NCBI RefSeq assembly: GCF_036588685.1
Contig: NC_086378.1
Location: forward strand, 43,687,578 to 43,751,577
DNA length: 64,000 bases
Source: Mytilus trossulus
Taxonomy: Eukaryota > Mollusca > Bivalvia > Mytilida > Mytilidae
Direction: 5' to 3'
Below the pieces are notes generated by a model. It ran no database searches, was not told the DNA's origin, and worked only from the letters and a program-made list of their open reading frames with translations. This document shows positions 22,881 through 34,499 of the stretch, one piece after another; position 1 is the stretch's first letter; every line of letters begins with the position of its first letter. The translations under genes and the position numbers were made by a program.

Positions 22881-23850
22881 AACATCACATAGTGAAATTA
22901 AAATTAGCAGTTTTCAGGATATCGGGGAACTGTTTCAAAGTTATAGACTATCAAAAGAAGCTTCCGACATTATTGCATCATCATGGAAACCGGCTACCAA
23001 ACAACAATATTGGACATATTGCAAAAGATGGTTGTCATTTTGCAGTGAAAGGGAAATCGATATATTTAAAGCCACTGAGTTAAATGTATTAGAGTTTTTA
23101 ACATTACTTTATAATCAAGGTTTAGGTTATAGTGCTATTAACACTGCAAGAAGTATGTTATCTTCTTTTTTGTCAGTAAATAGAGAAATAACGGTTGGTC
23201 AATGGCCACTAGTGAAGCGATTTTTAAAAGGTATTTTTAATCTTAAACCATCTTTACCTAGATATCAAAAGACATGGGATGTTAATATAGTGTTACAATA
23301 TCTTATGACATTAACACCAGTTTACATGTTGTCTTTGCGTATTGTATCGTATAAGTTAGTTACATTACTGTTATTATTAACAGGTCAAAGGTTACAAACT
23401 ATTCATTGTTTTGATTTGGATGACATAAATGTTACAGATAGTAGCATATATATAGATGTAAGAACTTTATTAAAATGTTCGAAGCCTGGATCATATTTAC
23501 AACCAATAGAGTTGCCAGCTTTTATTGATAATGATAGACTTTGTATAGTTACTGTTTTTAAGGAATATTTACTTAGAACATCTTCCTTCAGAAAAACTCA
23601 AAAGCTAATCTTAAGCTGTGTTAAACCGTATCAACATGTGTCTAAAGCCACTATTGCACGTTGGGTGAAAACTGTTCTGCAGTTGGCTGGTATAGATATT
23701 ACAATTTATAAATCACATAGTACTAGATCAGCTAGTACCTCAGCAGCTTATCAATGTGCTACTTCTATTGACACAATATCAAAAGCTGCAGGATGGTCAA
23801 ATGATTCAACATTTAAAAAGTTTTATAACAGACCAGTTTCAAAACGATAA
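22681..23850 (+). CDS. DIRS tyrosine recombinase
   Basis: 389 codons without interruption, overlapping the end of the RT region in another frame. The SAM-like N-terminal domain is at about 90-180. Catalytic residues: Arg237 (TGQRLQTI), His346 and Arg349 (HSTRSAST), and the nucleophile Tyr382 (FKKFYNRPV). The true start may be the Met or lie near LSKEASDII. It would insert the circular DNA copy of the element. It is the only part of the element that still looks functional. Confidence 0.85.
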   Translation: MLLFSSFQSDWEDIAKTRQGQSRHDVSCTVMEYPKLVSTDITPNSGRFIYDKQPEKSTFSTSKSDNRTSHSEIKISSFQDIGELFQSYRLSKEASDIIASSWKPATKQQYWTYCKRWLSFCSEREIDIFKATELNVLEFLTLLYNQGLGYSAINTARSMLSSFLSVNREITVGQWPLVKRFLKGIFNLKPSLPRYQKTWDVNIVLQYLMTLTPVYMLSLRIVSYKLVTLLLLLTGQRLQTIHCFDLDDINVTDSSIYIDVRTLLKCSKPGSYLQPIELPAFIDNDRLCIVTVFKEYLLRTSSFRKTQKLILSCVKPYQHVSKATIARWVKTVLQLAGIDITIYKSHSTRSASTSAAYQCATSIDTISKAAGWSNDSTFKKFYNRPVSKR

Positions 23851-24082
23851 TTTTAGTGTCAAAGTTTTGAGTAGTCAAAAATTGTCAAACTGATTAGTTA
23901 GAATGTCTATGAACAGTTTACTATTAAGTTGCATATATCATGTAATTATGTGTACATGTATGTATATATTGTTTAGTTATACTTTGGAAGAATACAAGTT
24001 AACTACCACTTTGTAATTATTTATGCCTGATTATATCGACATAAAAGACTGGTTATGTGTAACAGATCACATATCTCTGAAA

Positions 24083-24119
24083 TCTCATGGTACTCTCAGC
24101 ATATAGGTTCAATAAAATT
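24083..24119 (-). repeat. DIRS element right inverted terminus
   Basis: Reverse complement of 18942-18978 across all 37 bases by eye. Confidence 0.85.
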
Positions 24120-24388
24120 GTACAATTAAATGAGACTTACCTTAAGTCGAAATTTGATTGTAATTTTGTTGAACCTATTTATGCTGAGAGTTAACATGCC
24201 CACCCGTATTCCCTCCCAATTTTCTTTGCTTTTCTATTGTATCATGTGTACTATGTGCTCTGTTACATTCTCTGAAAAGTGACCTCTGTGACCGACATGC
24301 GCACTCTCATGTTAACTCTCAGCATAAATAGGTTCAACAAAATTACAATCAAATTTCGACTTAAGGTAAGTCTCATTTAATTGTACAA
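24118..24388. repeat. Perfect 81-bp inverted repeat carrying DIRS-terminus sequence
   Basis: The arms 24118-24198 and 24308-24388 are identical by eye in reverse complement, with a 109-bp loop. The inner part of each arm (GTTGAACCTATTTATGCTGA) and the loop (GTGACCTCTGTGACCGACAT) are a diverged version of the DIRS terminus. It looks like a short non-autonomous derivative with both ends, lying against the right terminus of the larger element. Confidence 0.8.
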
Positions 24389-24434
24389 TTAAATGACAGG
24401 TTGAAGTGCAAATTTCAGCGCGACTAACAGTTTT

Positions 24435-25720
24435 AAATTTACAGTGCTTATCCAGTGACCTTTGGGGTATCACATTTGCAAAGACCAAAACAGTTTACCA
24501 AATTGCAGTCAGATTTCTACTCCAACTAACTGATCAACTGGTAAAATATTTTAGCAGATTGCTCAAGTGAAATGTTGTTAGTATGAAGTGAGTGCTGTTA
24601 AATAAAAAGTTATACTTACCATCCAGATCCAGTCAGTTGATACCTTTGTCAATCATTTCTAACACAAATAATATCTTACTATAGTATGAGTCACTGAATA
24701 AAATGGTATAATTTTGACATGGACACTTCTATCATAAATAAGTATTATAAATGAATAGTTCAAAACATTGTTTTGTAGGTGTATATTTAATAGCTTTGTC
24801 TTATAAGATGAAGTTATTGTGCAATTGTGATTCGAATAACATTTTGTATACAAATTACTGATCTGCTGTCATTAAAGGGAAATAATTTATATTGAGTTCA
24901 AATGTACACATAAAATTTAATCAATGATACTAGGCTGATGATTTTGCCTTCAAAAGATTCATAAAAAAAATGAAATGCAAAATTAGTATGAAGTTGAAGG
25001 GCATGTAGAACACAAATTAGAAAGTTTTTGCAAAATAATGCTTATAAGTTATCTTGTGCTCCTTGGTAGACAATCCCTTATACTTTGAACAATTCAACAT
25101 TTTGCAAAACAGCTGTTAATCGTCTTTCATCATTAAATAAGTTTCATTGTTCGTTTTAGAACAGAGGATAAAAGTTAAATAAAACAGAAATAATGTTACA
25201 AACAAATTAAATGGGGAAATTTGATATTTGTCAGACAGAACAAAATTTTGCTGATTATTTGTAATGTAAATTATTTCCCTTTAATGCCAGCAGATCAGTA
25301 ATTTGTATACAAAATGTTATTCGAATCACAATTGCACAATAACTTCATCTTAGAAGACAAAGCTATAAAATATACACCTACAAAACAATGTTTTGAACTA
25401 TTCATTTATAATATTTATTTATGATAGAAGTTTCCATGTTAAAATTAGACCATTTTATTCAGTGACTCATACTATAGTAAGATATTATTTGTGTTAGAAA
25501 TGATTGGCAAAGGGATCAACTGACTGGATCTGGATGGTAAGTATAACTTTTTAATTAACAGCACTCACTTCATCCTAACAACATTTCACTTGAGCAATCT
25601 GCTAAAATATTTTACCAGTTGATCTGTTAGTTGGAGTAGAAATCTGACTGCAATTTGGTAAACTGTTTTGGTCTTTGCAAATGTGATACCCCAAAGATCA
25701 CTGGATAAGCACAGTAAATT
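24435..25720. repeat. 1.3-kb foldback: ~457-bp inverted arms around a ~370-bp spacer
   Basis: The left arm (24435-24892) and right arm (25265-25720) match in reverse complement over their length with scattered differences. Shared landmarks are AGTGACCTTTGGGGTATCAC, TAGTATGAGTCACTGAATAA and CATTAAAGGGAAATAATTTA. The spacer (24893-25264) contains a much decayed piece of the R1 repeat body. No protein is encoded. Confidence 0.8.
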
Positions 25721-25794
25721 TCTATTTGCAGCGGTTCTACCTGACGATATCGGGATATTTGTACATTGTAAAATGTTAAAAGAAAGTTGTAACA

Positions 25795-25985
25795 TCATTT
25801 AAATTAAAGTACTGAAGTACTGAACATCGGATGACCGCAAATTCTTGTGGATTGTCACAAGCACTAGTTGTCTCAGAAAACAAATCACATCTGTATACCT
25901 GAGACAAGTTCGTGCGTGGATGATACATATTTGACAGTGAATTCAACCTTACCGTGATAACTATTATATTGTAGTGATACAAATT
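25795..25985 (-). repeat. Dispersed repeat, copy 2 (partner of 255-480)
   Basis: Diverged reverse-orientation relative of 255-480, with the same blocks in the same order. Confidence 0.65.
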
Positions 25986-27360
25986 AGTAAACTCTGGTTT
26001 GTTGTTATATATTATATTAAAATTTGTACATTACAGTCACATATATATAAAAATCATTCTATTTAACTATATTTATGAAAATGCAGTGCAAGTTCATGGT
26101 GGACACTCTTCTGTAATAATTTTTCGGATGGAATTGGGTTTGAGTAGGCATTCTTATTTTCCCGCAAAACGGTCAATCTCCCATACAGAGTTGATATTGA
26201 TAGAGAGCAAGGACTGATAACTTTGCATGGGAGATATTCTTCTGCATGCGTGAACACACATTTTCTGTACGTGAGCATATATATTAATGATTTTTTTACT
26301 AAAATTATATATATATATATAATTCGTCTATACATAAGCAAAACAATTTTCGATGTGTAAAAAAAACAACAATTTAAATTGCATAGTGTTTTACCGAATT
26401 CAAAAACAAACAAAAAAAAGCGATTTTTTAAAACTTTAATGGTCCGGAAGAACACACACCTAAATTATATCTCGATGGAAAGAGGAAAACGTGTACAATA
26501 AGAAAAGTTGGTCGTAAAAATCCAGAGTGGTCACATTTTTGTGAAATTGAGGTCAAAGGTCAGACCTTAAATATCAATATTGCAACCACAAGGACAAAAA
26601 GGAGAAATTTTCTGATATTTATTCAATAGAATGCTACAGAAACGATTCGATCATAAGCATATGCTATAAACGATGTTAAAACGACAAATTTGACTACTTA
26701 TATGAAGAGCTGCCATCACAAAATGGCGTTGATTTGGAACCTTCTGATTTTTTTCCATTTATGACATAGCAAAAGAAGAAGTGGCCTTGACCTTTTCACA
26801 TCAATAACTTTCATATTGTGTATAGTTTTTCACTACAGTATACTACAGAATTATTTTCTAAACTATAAAACATCAGTTTATCAAATTATTTCAGTACTTT
26901 TTCTATCTTTGAAAAAAAAAAAAATCTAGCTCTGAAACAGTGTTTTTAATTTTACATCTAAAAGGTTGTGTATTTTGTGAAAAATAGTATCTAGTTACAG
27001 ATAAATACATATTGTGTATTTGCAAAGTCTGGACAGATCAGTTATAACACAAAATATACCATAATCACCCGAGGCGAACGCGAGGTGTAAAAAAAATTAT
27101 AAGTGTTACTTATTTAGTTGTTTGGTGTAAAACAGTCAGTTTGGTGCATGAACATTATCTTCGTGGGATAATCCTGGTAAAAAAGTTAGCTCATCAATTT
27201 TTTAAGGGAACTTCAAGGATGAAAAATTATACAATTAATGCCAATTTTTCTAATGTTGTAATTCAAAATCAGTCATGATCCTTATATTACTTTTAAAAGC
27301 GACACACAATAGTACAAGTATTCATTAAATAGGGACATAAATCAATCTCTTAGTCATCAT
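25986..27360. other. AT-rich intergenic sequence
   Basis: Contains an (AT)n tract near 26307-26322 and the left terminal repeat of a possible 4.9-kb element (26434-26545). No gene was recognised. Confidence 0.5.
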
Positions 27361-28089
27361 ATGCGGATGCAGTACGCGTATAAGCATCACAACACACTTC
27401 CCTTTTTTTACAAGAACAAGTTCGGTGCAGGACAGAGTTTGTTCAAAGCAAACACAGTTCTCAATAATGACGACTTCAGTATGTATATTAAAGAAATTTA
27501 TCCTGTTGAACTTACTTTAGATAAAGCTAATACTAACAATGACCACTGCCCTTTCCTCGATCTTGATATCTATATCACTAACAGAAAGCTGAATACCAAA
27601 ATTTATGATAAAAGAGATGATTTTTCATTTCCTATCGTTAATTATCCATTTTTAGATGGTGACGTTCCCTTGTCACCATCTTACGGTGTTTATATATCTC
27701 AACTTGTACGATTCGCTCGTGTATGTAACAATGTTTTAGATTTTAACGAGAGAAATTTATGTATTACTGAAAAATTATTACACCAGGGTTTTCGATATCA
27801 CAAACTAGTCAAAACATTTACTTAATTTTATCATCGGTATAAGGACATCATTCGTAAATATAGCTTAACATGCAGACTTCTTATACGTTCAGGTATTTCA
27901 TATCCAATTTTTTATGGAAATATTCTTTATAAAGCACAAAGGTGTCAGTATTCATCTCAGAAACTAACAAAACCTTTGAATAGACTTATTAAGAAGGGAT
28001 ATAGTTACGATACTGTTGTCTGGTCATTAAATATTGCATATTTTGGCGTTAATATTGATTCACTTATAGGGTCTTTGCGTCGGAACTAA
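27361..28089 (+). pseudogene. Reverse transcriptase C-terminal part (YDKRDDF type), stop-interrupted
   Basis: The open frame 27361-27825 encodes DHCPFLDLDIYITNRKL, KIYDKRDDFSFPIVNYPFLD and SPSYGVYISQLVRFARVC. A TAA at 27823-27825 interrupts it. The same frame then continues (FYHRYKDIIRKYSLTCR to GVNIDSLIGSLRRN) to a stop at 28087-28089. This is the region after the RT palm of a widespread retroelement group in marine invertebrates, possibly Penelope-like. The catalytic YxDD block is absent, so this is a 5'-truncated copy. Confidence 0.75.
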
Positions 28090-28760
28090 ACACATTTATT
28101 CAAAAACCAGTTGTTGGCATGACACGGGTTATGTTCTTCTCATATATGTTATGATGGTATGATACTAAACCCCTAACGGGAAGGATTGTGCCTGATGTTC
28201 ATATGATGAAATCATAATCTTTCAGTCAGTTTAATTGCAGTCTGGAGCTGGCATGTCAGTTAACTGCTAGTAGTCTGTTGTTATTTATGTACTATTGTCA
28301 TTTTGTTTATTTACTTTGATTACATCTTCTGACATCAGACTCGGACTTCTCTTGAACTGAATTTTAATGTGCGTATTGTTATGCGTATACTTTTTTACGT
28401 TGGCTAGAGGTATAGGGGGAGGGTTGAGATCTCACAAACATGTTTAACCCCGCCGCATTATTGCGCCTGTCCCAAGTCAGGAGCATCTGGCCTTTGTTAG
28501 TCTTGTATTATTTTAATTTTAGTTTCTTGTGTACAATTTGGAAATTAGTATTGCGTTCATTATCACTGAACTAGTATATATTTGTTTAGGGGCCAGCTGA
28601 AGGACGCCTCCGGCGGGAATTTCTCCCTACATTGAAGACCTGTTGATGACCTTCTGCTGTTGTGTTTTTTTCTACGGTCGGGTTGTTGTCTCTTTGAAAC
28701 ATTCCCCATTTCCATTCTCAATTTTATTTGAGAACAAATGCCTTCTGGAGCATACATACC
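28090..28760 (+). repeat. Retroelement 3' untranslated unit
   Basis: Follows the RT relic and contains TGTTTAACCCCGCCGCATTA and GTCCCAAGTCAGGAGCATCT, shared with 47040-47460 and 58430-58830. It ends with CCCATTTCCATTCTCAATTT (28707-28727), which is common to 5190-5290 and 8097-8190 in reverse. Confidence 0.65.
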
Positions 28761-29039
28761 GTCTTGATTCGGTCAAACTCGTCAGATATATTCTTAACTC
28801 TGCATATGAAACACTAAAGCAATGTGAGCACAAAGTTTCGATCAATGTTCGTGACCCATATTCCCATATGCATATGCATGATATATCTGCACGGCCAATC
28901 CCAAATGTAATGGGGCGAATGCTGCTACAGAAACGATTGATTTTGTAATAGCCATACATTTACGAATTTTTGTTATCTTTAGGGACAATATACGGTTCAG
29001 AAGCCCCTTTGTGTTATTTTTCACCAATTAACTAACAAA

Positions 29040-29165
29040 TGAACTTGAGAGCCTAGGCTCCGTGTTGAAGACCGGACCGTGACCTATAATGGTTTACTTT
29101 TATAAATTGTGACTTGGATGGTATGTTGTATCATTGGCACTTATAACCACATCTTCCTAAATCTG
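29040..29165 (+). repeat. Retroelement 3' end fragment
   Basis: Has GTGACCTATAATGGTTTACT and TTGTATCATTGGCACTTATA..ACCACATCTTCC, the terminal motif seen also near 58770-58830 and, inverted, near 855-910 and 40810-40865. Confidence 0.55.
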
Positions 29166-30297
29166 TTAAGAAGCTATGTCGGTATCATTTCCATAGAAAT
29201 ACCCAAACGAGGACATGATAGCTCATAAGAGCACTGGCGGCAGGGTGAAGTAATTGTTCTTCTTTTAATGTATCCTTGATATTTTCAGACACACCTTGGT
29301 TTAATTCTGAAAGTCTTAACATAGACTTCAATTTTCCTGCAGCAGATATGGCATCCCCTATATTACGTTCAGAGCTAAACTCTATATTTCATATCCCTTG
29401 ACCCCACTGTGTCTGAATTGTAAGGTGTCACAATATCTAGTTAGTTCTGGTGTTTGGCAGTTTGATCGGTATATGTAGAGGATGTGCTACATGGGAAAGG
29501 CTTTTTCTTATGGAAGAACAGATCATTACTAACAATCGTTATCAATGAACTGACAGCAGGTTCAAATTCTAATTTTCAGTAACTGTTTTACCTAATTGCA
29601 CAGGTGTTGACTTTAATAAGTACTTGGTAATGCATGGATAAATGTTTACTCACATTAACTAGCACAACTTAAAAGACTGTCAACACGTTTAGAGGTCTCA
29701 GTTTTGTGTAGTTTTCTGGGTTTTTTTTAAGGTTTTTCTTTCACACAAAAAAACTGTTTTCATATCATACTACAAGGAAAAAACTGAGCGCGAGATCGTA
29801 TAAAAGTGACAGGTTGTGAGGATACATTTCGATCAGTTTGATCACATATATGGATTTAAAGTTCCCCAAGGGTGACTGGGGAAACGAAATATGGTCACTT
29901 GGTCTCCCCCGACCGGCAGTTAAATGAAGTGGGGCGTCCGTTTGGCTGTGCGGGATGTATCAAGTTCGCAGTCACGTCCGGGCAGAATGGGGACGTTAAA
30001 TCCGATGCCTCGTGTAAAGAGAGTGCCACGTTTTTTGCACGTTAGAACCCTTGCAACAACTCTTTGAGGGGTCCGTAGGTTGCCTGTTGCAATGGAAAAT
30101 TTCTGTCCCAATCCAATATACCGTCATTTTCCAGTGGAGATTTCAAATTTTCCCGACCATCATCCCGAATGGCCTGTATTATGACAAGACCTACCTATTG
30201 TTTTTATTGTTAACTTGTTCTCTTCCTGAACATGCATGAAATACTTGCCACTGGACGTTAAGCAACCAACAACCAATCAAGCAATCTAATTTAAAAA
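29166..30297. other. Intergenic, with a GC-richer dispersed repeat at about 29860-30290
   Basis: The first 700 bp show nothing recognisable. From about 29860 the base composition turns GC-richer, and the stretch ends in TTGCCACTGGACGTTAAGCA..ACCAACAACCAATC, which resembles the tail of invertebrate SINE/LINE repeats. No box A/B promoter was identified with confidence. Confidence 0.4.
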
Positions 30298-30597
30298 CGC
30301 AACAATTTTGCCTTCTAGTGCAAGTCTCATAACATCACTGATGATTGATTTCGCCCAAGGAAAGCAGAATATCAAGATAATTTGGTTGTAGCATCACCTT
30401 GTCAAACACCAAATCTCTGCAAAACTTCATTAGTACTTTTTCCCCTACCATTTGCATGCATATTAATTACTCTGAGGTTAAACATTGACATACAATGTAT
30501 TTTCACACAATATCAACTATATTCAATATCCGGAAAAACCTCTTATCCTCAAGGTAGATTAGCAAAAGATAATTGAGTCCTCTTTAGATAAAGTCAT

Positions 30598-30621
30598 TAC
30601 TTACTTACTTACTTACTTACT
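30598..30621 (+). repeat. (ACTT)n microsatellite
   Basis: About six ACTT units in a row. Confidence 0.85.
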
Positions 30622-33600
30622 ATCCGAAAGATTTGGTTACCTTTTATAAAAAGTCAAATTTTATTAACAAAAATATAACTTATTTACAGAAAATACACAA
30701 AAAAACTACTATATATATTAAAATCACTCAAAAATAAATTAACTTCTCCTACAAAATCTACATAATAAATCACATCGAAACTATCAAATTCATTGTAAAG
30801 GAAAAAATAAATGGTAGAGCTGATTGACGGATAGAAAATTTCCGTAATTAAAAAAGGTACAAATGATGTTTTTATTTTTGAGTTTTGACAAAATTGTTTG
30901 GAATTTGCCCAACAAAATTTGCATGCAGTATCGCAATAATATGTTTTGTCCTCTCAAATGTCAAATACTGTTTTTGAATCATATGTTTTCTCGTTTTCAA
31001 AGAAAAACGCGTTAAATTTCTATAAAAAAACAGCCAACTTTAAGTTTAAAAGTTTTACTTGGAGATGGTATTATTTTTATGTCTTCTTCATTCCGATGAT
31101 CCTTGATGATATGTGCATAGAAAATATTTACGAAAATAGCGGGGAATTTAACCAACAAATATATTTTTGGATTTTAAGGTAACTACCCAAAACCGTAAAT
31201 TGAGGGGTACCCCCATTAAAAGGATAAAATACAAAATGTGACCATAGAAACTTTTTACGACCAGACAGAAATTAAAATATAGATATCATTCTATCATTTA
31301 AAATATTTTTCAGCCGTGTGTTATTCCGGACCATTAAACTCGTTAACTAAGCGTCTTTTTCGATGTCAGTTGCAGTACTATAAGACATACATTAACTTCA
31401 TAGCGAATATTTCAGAGTCAGTAGTGTTTTACTGAATAGTGATCGCTTTTAAATTAGTAAATATACTTGGATGGAGAAGTTATCAGACTCTCATTTCTCA
31501 AAGCAATTTTTTTCAAATTTTCGATGTTCAAACATTTAAACATTTGTATCTTTATATATTTCTATGATAAAGTGCTTGTGCAGAATAAATAGTACTTATT
31601 CTGCTCAAAATCCCATCTAGTTGGTGCTTAGACTTTCGGAAGGGGTACTTGGACTTTTGATTATTGAATAAATAACCAAGTTTTATTAGCTGTGTCTACA
31701 TGAGTTTACCTATCAAATAAATGCGCGCAAATGTAACCCAAAACTGCGCGCAAACGTAATGATTTTTGCGCGCAAATGTAATTGTAATGCGCGCAAACGT
31801 AATGCACCGCTCGCAACAATATACCGAAATGCCATTACGGTCATCCGCTGTAAAAACACAATTTAAAAATTATCAGGCTTTAGGTTTATCAAATTTTAAT
31901 TTTGGTGCAAGCATTGATCTGTATGGAAAAAAGTCTAATGAAAAAAGTAGGATATTTTTTATCTTCTTTTAAGCTTGAATAGCTCGACCCCCTCATTTAG
32001 ATACCTAAATGATATATGATTTACATCACTGCTTCTGTCCTGTTTTAAAAACAATTAACAACATAAAGCAAAACGAAAACCTTGCTAAGGGAACGACCAT
32101 TTAAATTCCAGAGAGAGGGGGTATGGTTAGTTTCTACATACAAATTATTCTGGTCCCCAATTTGATGAAAAAATATTCTTGTCAATCAGATGACATTTCC
32201 CCCCCCCCCCTTTCTGATGAATTGAAAAAAAACCCACAACCCCTCCCCGTTGTAGTTGAATGGTTGCTCTTTATTAGGGAATCTTTAAATAGATCAACAT
32301 TCAAATTATCATTCTCAATTTAAAAAAAATGAGAAGACAACTTTGACTAATCAATGTTGTAATATATTAGGATGCACCACAACATAGTAAAATCATTTGT
32401 ACATTATATTATGAATCCTGTAGTTATTAGTTTCCTTTATAACAAATTTAAAAAAATGGGTTTTTGGTGCACTGAAGTAGACACCATTACTTTTTATAGG
32501 GTTGAAAGGATGAAACGAATTTTCTATTCTAATCTTCTTAAAATACAGCCTTCTGCGAATTGTCTCTTTTGATATTAAATGCTTCCACTCCATCAAAAAA
32601 GTATATAATAAAATTCTGAACTACTTGAAAAGCATGATATAATAATCCTACAAAACATTGGCTATATAATTACTGCAACAACGTCATTTGAACTTTTAAG
32701 TTTAGCTTTTACAAGATAATTTGACGATGAGTAACCACTGTCTCTGTTTGATAGACGAAGAGGGCATAGTTGAATTGCAATTTTATACAGAAAACCCGTG
32801 TCAGTTGTGTTCGAAAAAAGATCAGAGAAGCTAGATTGGTCAATTTTCAATACAGATATATTCATGATTTTCTTTCCATTTACGAACTATTTGATTAGGT
32901 GCAATGAATATATCCTGAAATAGCGATTGAAAAAAAATTAACCAGCTTCCTCTGCATCATTTAAAGGCATTTACATTGAATACGAAAACATCGGTCATCT
33001 CAGTGCTATAATCGACGACAAACGAGACGGATTTCAATGTTGAATTATCAATTTCCTTCACCCGCGTATTTAGTATACATTTATCATACGATATTCTAGA
33101 GATTGGATTTTTTTTGCATCAGTGTCGAATTAACCATGTTTACAATCTGCTACATCTTTTTTGTTGGCATCTTTGTTTGATTCAATTGAATGTGTGTTTG
33201 AGTTTTTACTCAATTGGTTTGTATGCCTATGATGTATGTTAACAGTTTTTGATGCTTGGTCAAAATAATTGTGACAGTCACATTAATATATTATGTCTGT
33301 TTGGTTTACTTATCCAATTTTGTCAATATAACGGAACTATAAACAACTCATAAAAAAGACGATTTAGCTAGCTATAAAACCAGGTTTATGGAGAGGGCAG
33401 TTGTTTTCTATTGTTTTGTTGATTTATGGTTTTGTCTGGTTTTTTTTTTATGAATTTCCCCTTTTTGAATTTCACGTATAGTTCGGTATTCATGTTCGAA
33501 TTTTCGCAATGAGCATCAAGACAACTCGCCAAGCTATATTTGAAATATTGTAAACAGCATATAGATTCAACCAATTCCTTTAATTAAATTTTCGAAACTC

Positions 33601-33699
33601 ATTTCTTTATTAAAAGAAAGAAATACCATGATGTGGATAGTTTAGCCTCAGAACACCTTATTTACGATAGATCAGCATTAGCAGAATACCTGACTACCT
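30622..33699. other. AT-rich intergenic sequence
   Basis: No gene was recognised. It holds the GCGCGCAAAYGTAA cluster (31722-31803) and a run of 12 C at 32199-32210. Small open frames here have no family features. Confidence 0.5.
31722..31803 (+). repeat. Four spaced copies of TGCGCGCAAAYGTAA
   Basis: Copies start at about 31722, 31745, 31767 and 31788, with a 21-23-bp period, and alternate ATG/ACG at the variable base. They stand out from AT-rich surroundings by their GCGCGC cores. Confidence 0.8.
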
Positions 33700-33894
33700 T
33701 ACTCAATAATATGTTTCAGTATTAAAAATCTTAACTACATACGCCCTACACAGTATTCTCTATTCCCAACTAAAAGACAAATATAAAGAATTGGCTTGGT
33801 ATCATCTGAATAAAAAGAAAAGATCTGTCAACGTGAATACAGGTTTCCTTTCTTAGAAATGGATAAATCGGACTTTGTGAAAAAGTAAAATCAC

Positions 33895-34140
33895 ATAGTA
33901 CGGAACTCTGAGCAAAATTCAAAACAGAAAATCCCTAAGCAAATGGTAAAAGCCCATACACATCAAATGAATGGATAACAATTGTCCCGACTTGGTACAG
34001 ACATTTTCTTATGTCGAAAATGGTGGATTAAGCCTGGTTTTATAGCTAGCTAAACCTCTCACTTGTATGATAGTCGCATCAAATTCCATTATATTGACAA
34101 CGATGCGTGATTAAAACAAACAGACATAACAATGGGTAAA
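33895..34140 (+). repeat. Dispersed repeat R3
   Basis: Shares GGAACTCTGAGCAAAATTCA, GACTTGGTACAGACATTTTC, AACCTCTCACTTGTATGA and AACGATGCGT with 59400-59690 and, inverted and shorter, with 40010-40140. It is followed by a short tandem-like stretch (34257-34460). Confidence 0.65.
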
Positions 34141-34499
34141 AATGGCAAAAATACAGCAGTAAACATTGTGTTAATCATCTTAATCGCTAAAAAACAAACA
34201 AATATATTACCCTGAAGCACAAAATGGTACAAACACCATATTAGCATATTAGCAAAAATCAAAGACAAGAATACATAAATTTACCACAGTACAATAACAA
34301 AATGACGGGATGTATAAGTAAAAAGCCACGTCATATATATATGTAACAAAGAAACATAAATAGGCATATAGACAAAGCACATAGCAAAAATGAATGACAA
34401 GCAACAAACAAGTTTTACAATAGCACAATAACGGGATGCACAAGCACAGAGCCACACTATATATAACACCTAAACACATCTAATTCACACAAAAAAGTC

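Larger units (their letters stand above)
18942..24119 (+). mobile_element. DIRS-type tyrosine-recombinase retrotransposon, defective
   Basis: A 5.2-kb element with inverted termini of 37 bp (18942-18978 and 24083-24119). The genes run in the order gag-like, RT-RNase H, then tyrosine recombinase. DIRS elements integrate by recombinase rather than integrase and so make no target duplication. The RT ORF carries several frameshifts and an insertion, while the recombinase ORF is open. No methyltransferase domain was identified with certainty, so DIRS versus Ngaro-like placement is open. Confidence 0.88.
26434..31340. repeat. Candidate 4.9-kb unit bounded by ~110-bp inverted repeats
   Basis: The left end reads TTTAATGGTCCGGAAGAACA, then GGTCGTAAAAA and TGGTCACATTTTTGT. 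The reverse complement of the right end (31231-31340) has TTTAATGGTCCGGAATAACA, GGTCGTAAAAA and TGGTCACATTTTGT at like spacing. Inside are an RT relic and other repeats but no recognisable transposase. Confidence 0.5.

Noticed and set aside
22568-23083. 171-codon ORF as an independent gene
   Set aside because: It is the C-terminal continuation of the DIRS RT/RNase H polyprotein, overlapping the recombinase ORF.
28643-28960. ORFs on both strands around the retroelement 3' end
   Set aside because: They fall in repeat sequence found also at 5190 and 8097. No domains.
34249-34479. Two overlapping minus-strand ORFs rich in Cys and Tyr
   Set aside because: They arise from a short tandem repeat next to R3, with no start context or homologous family seen.
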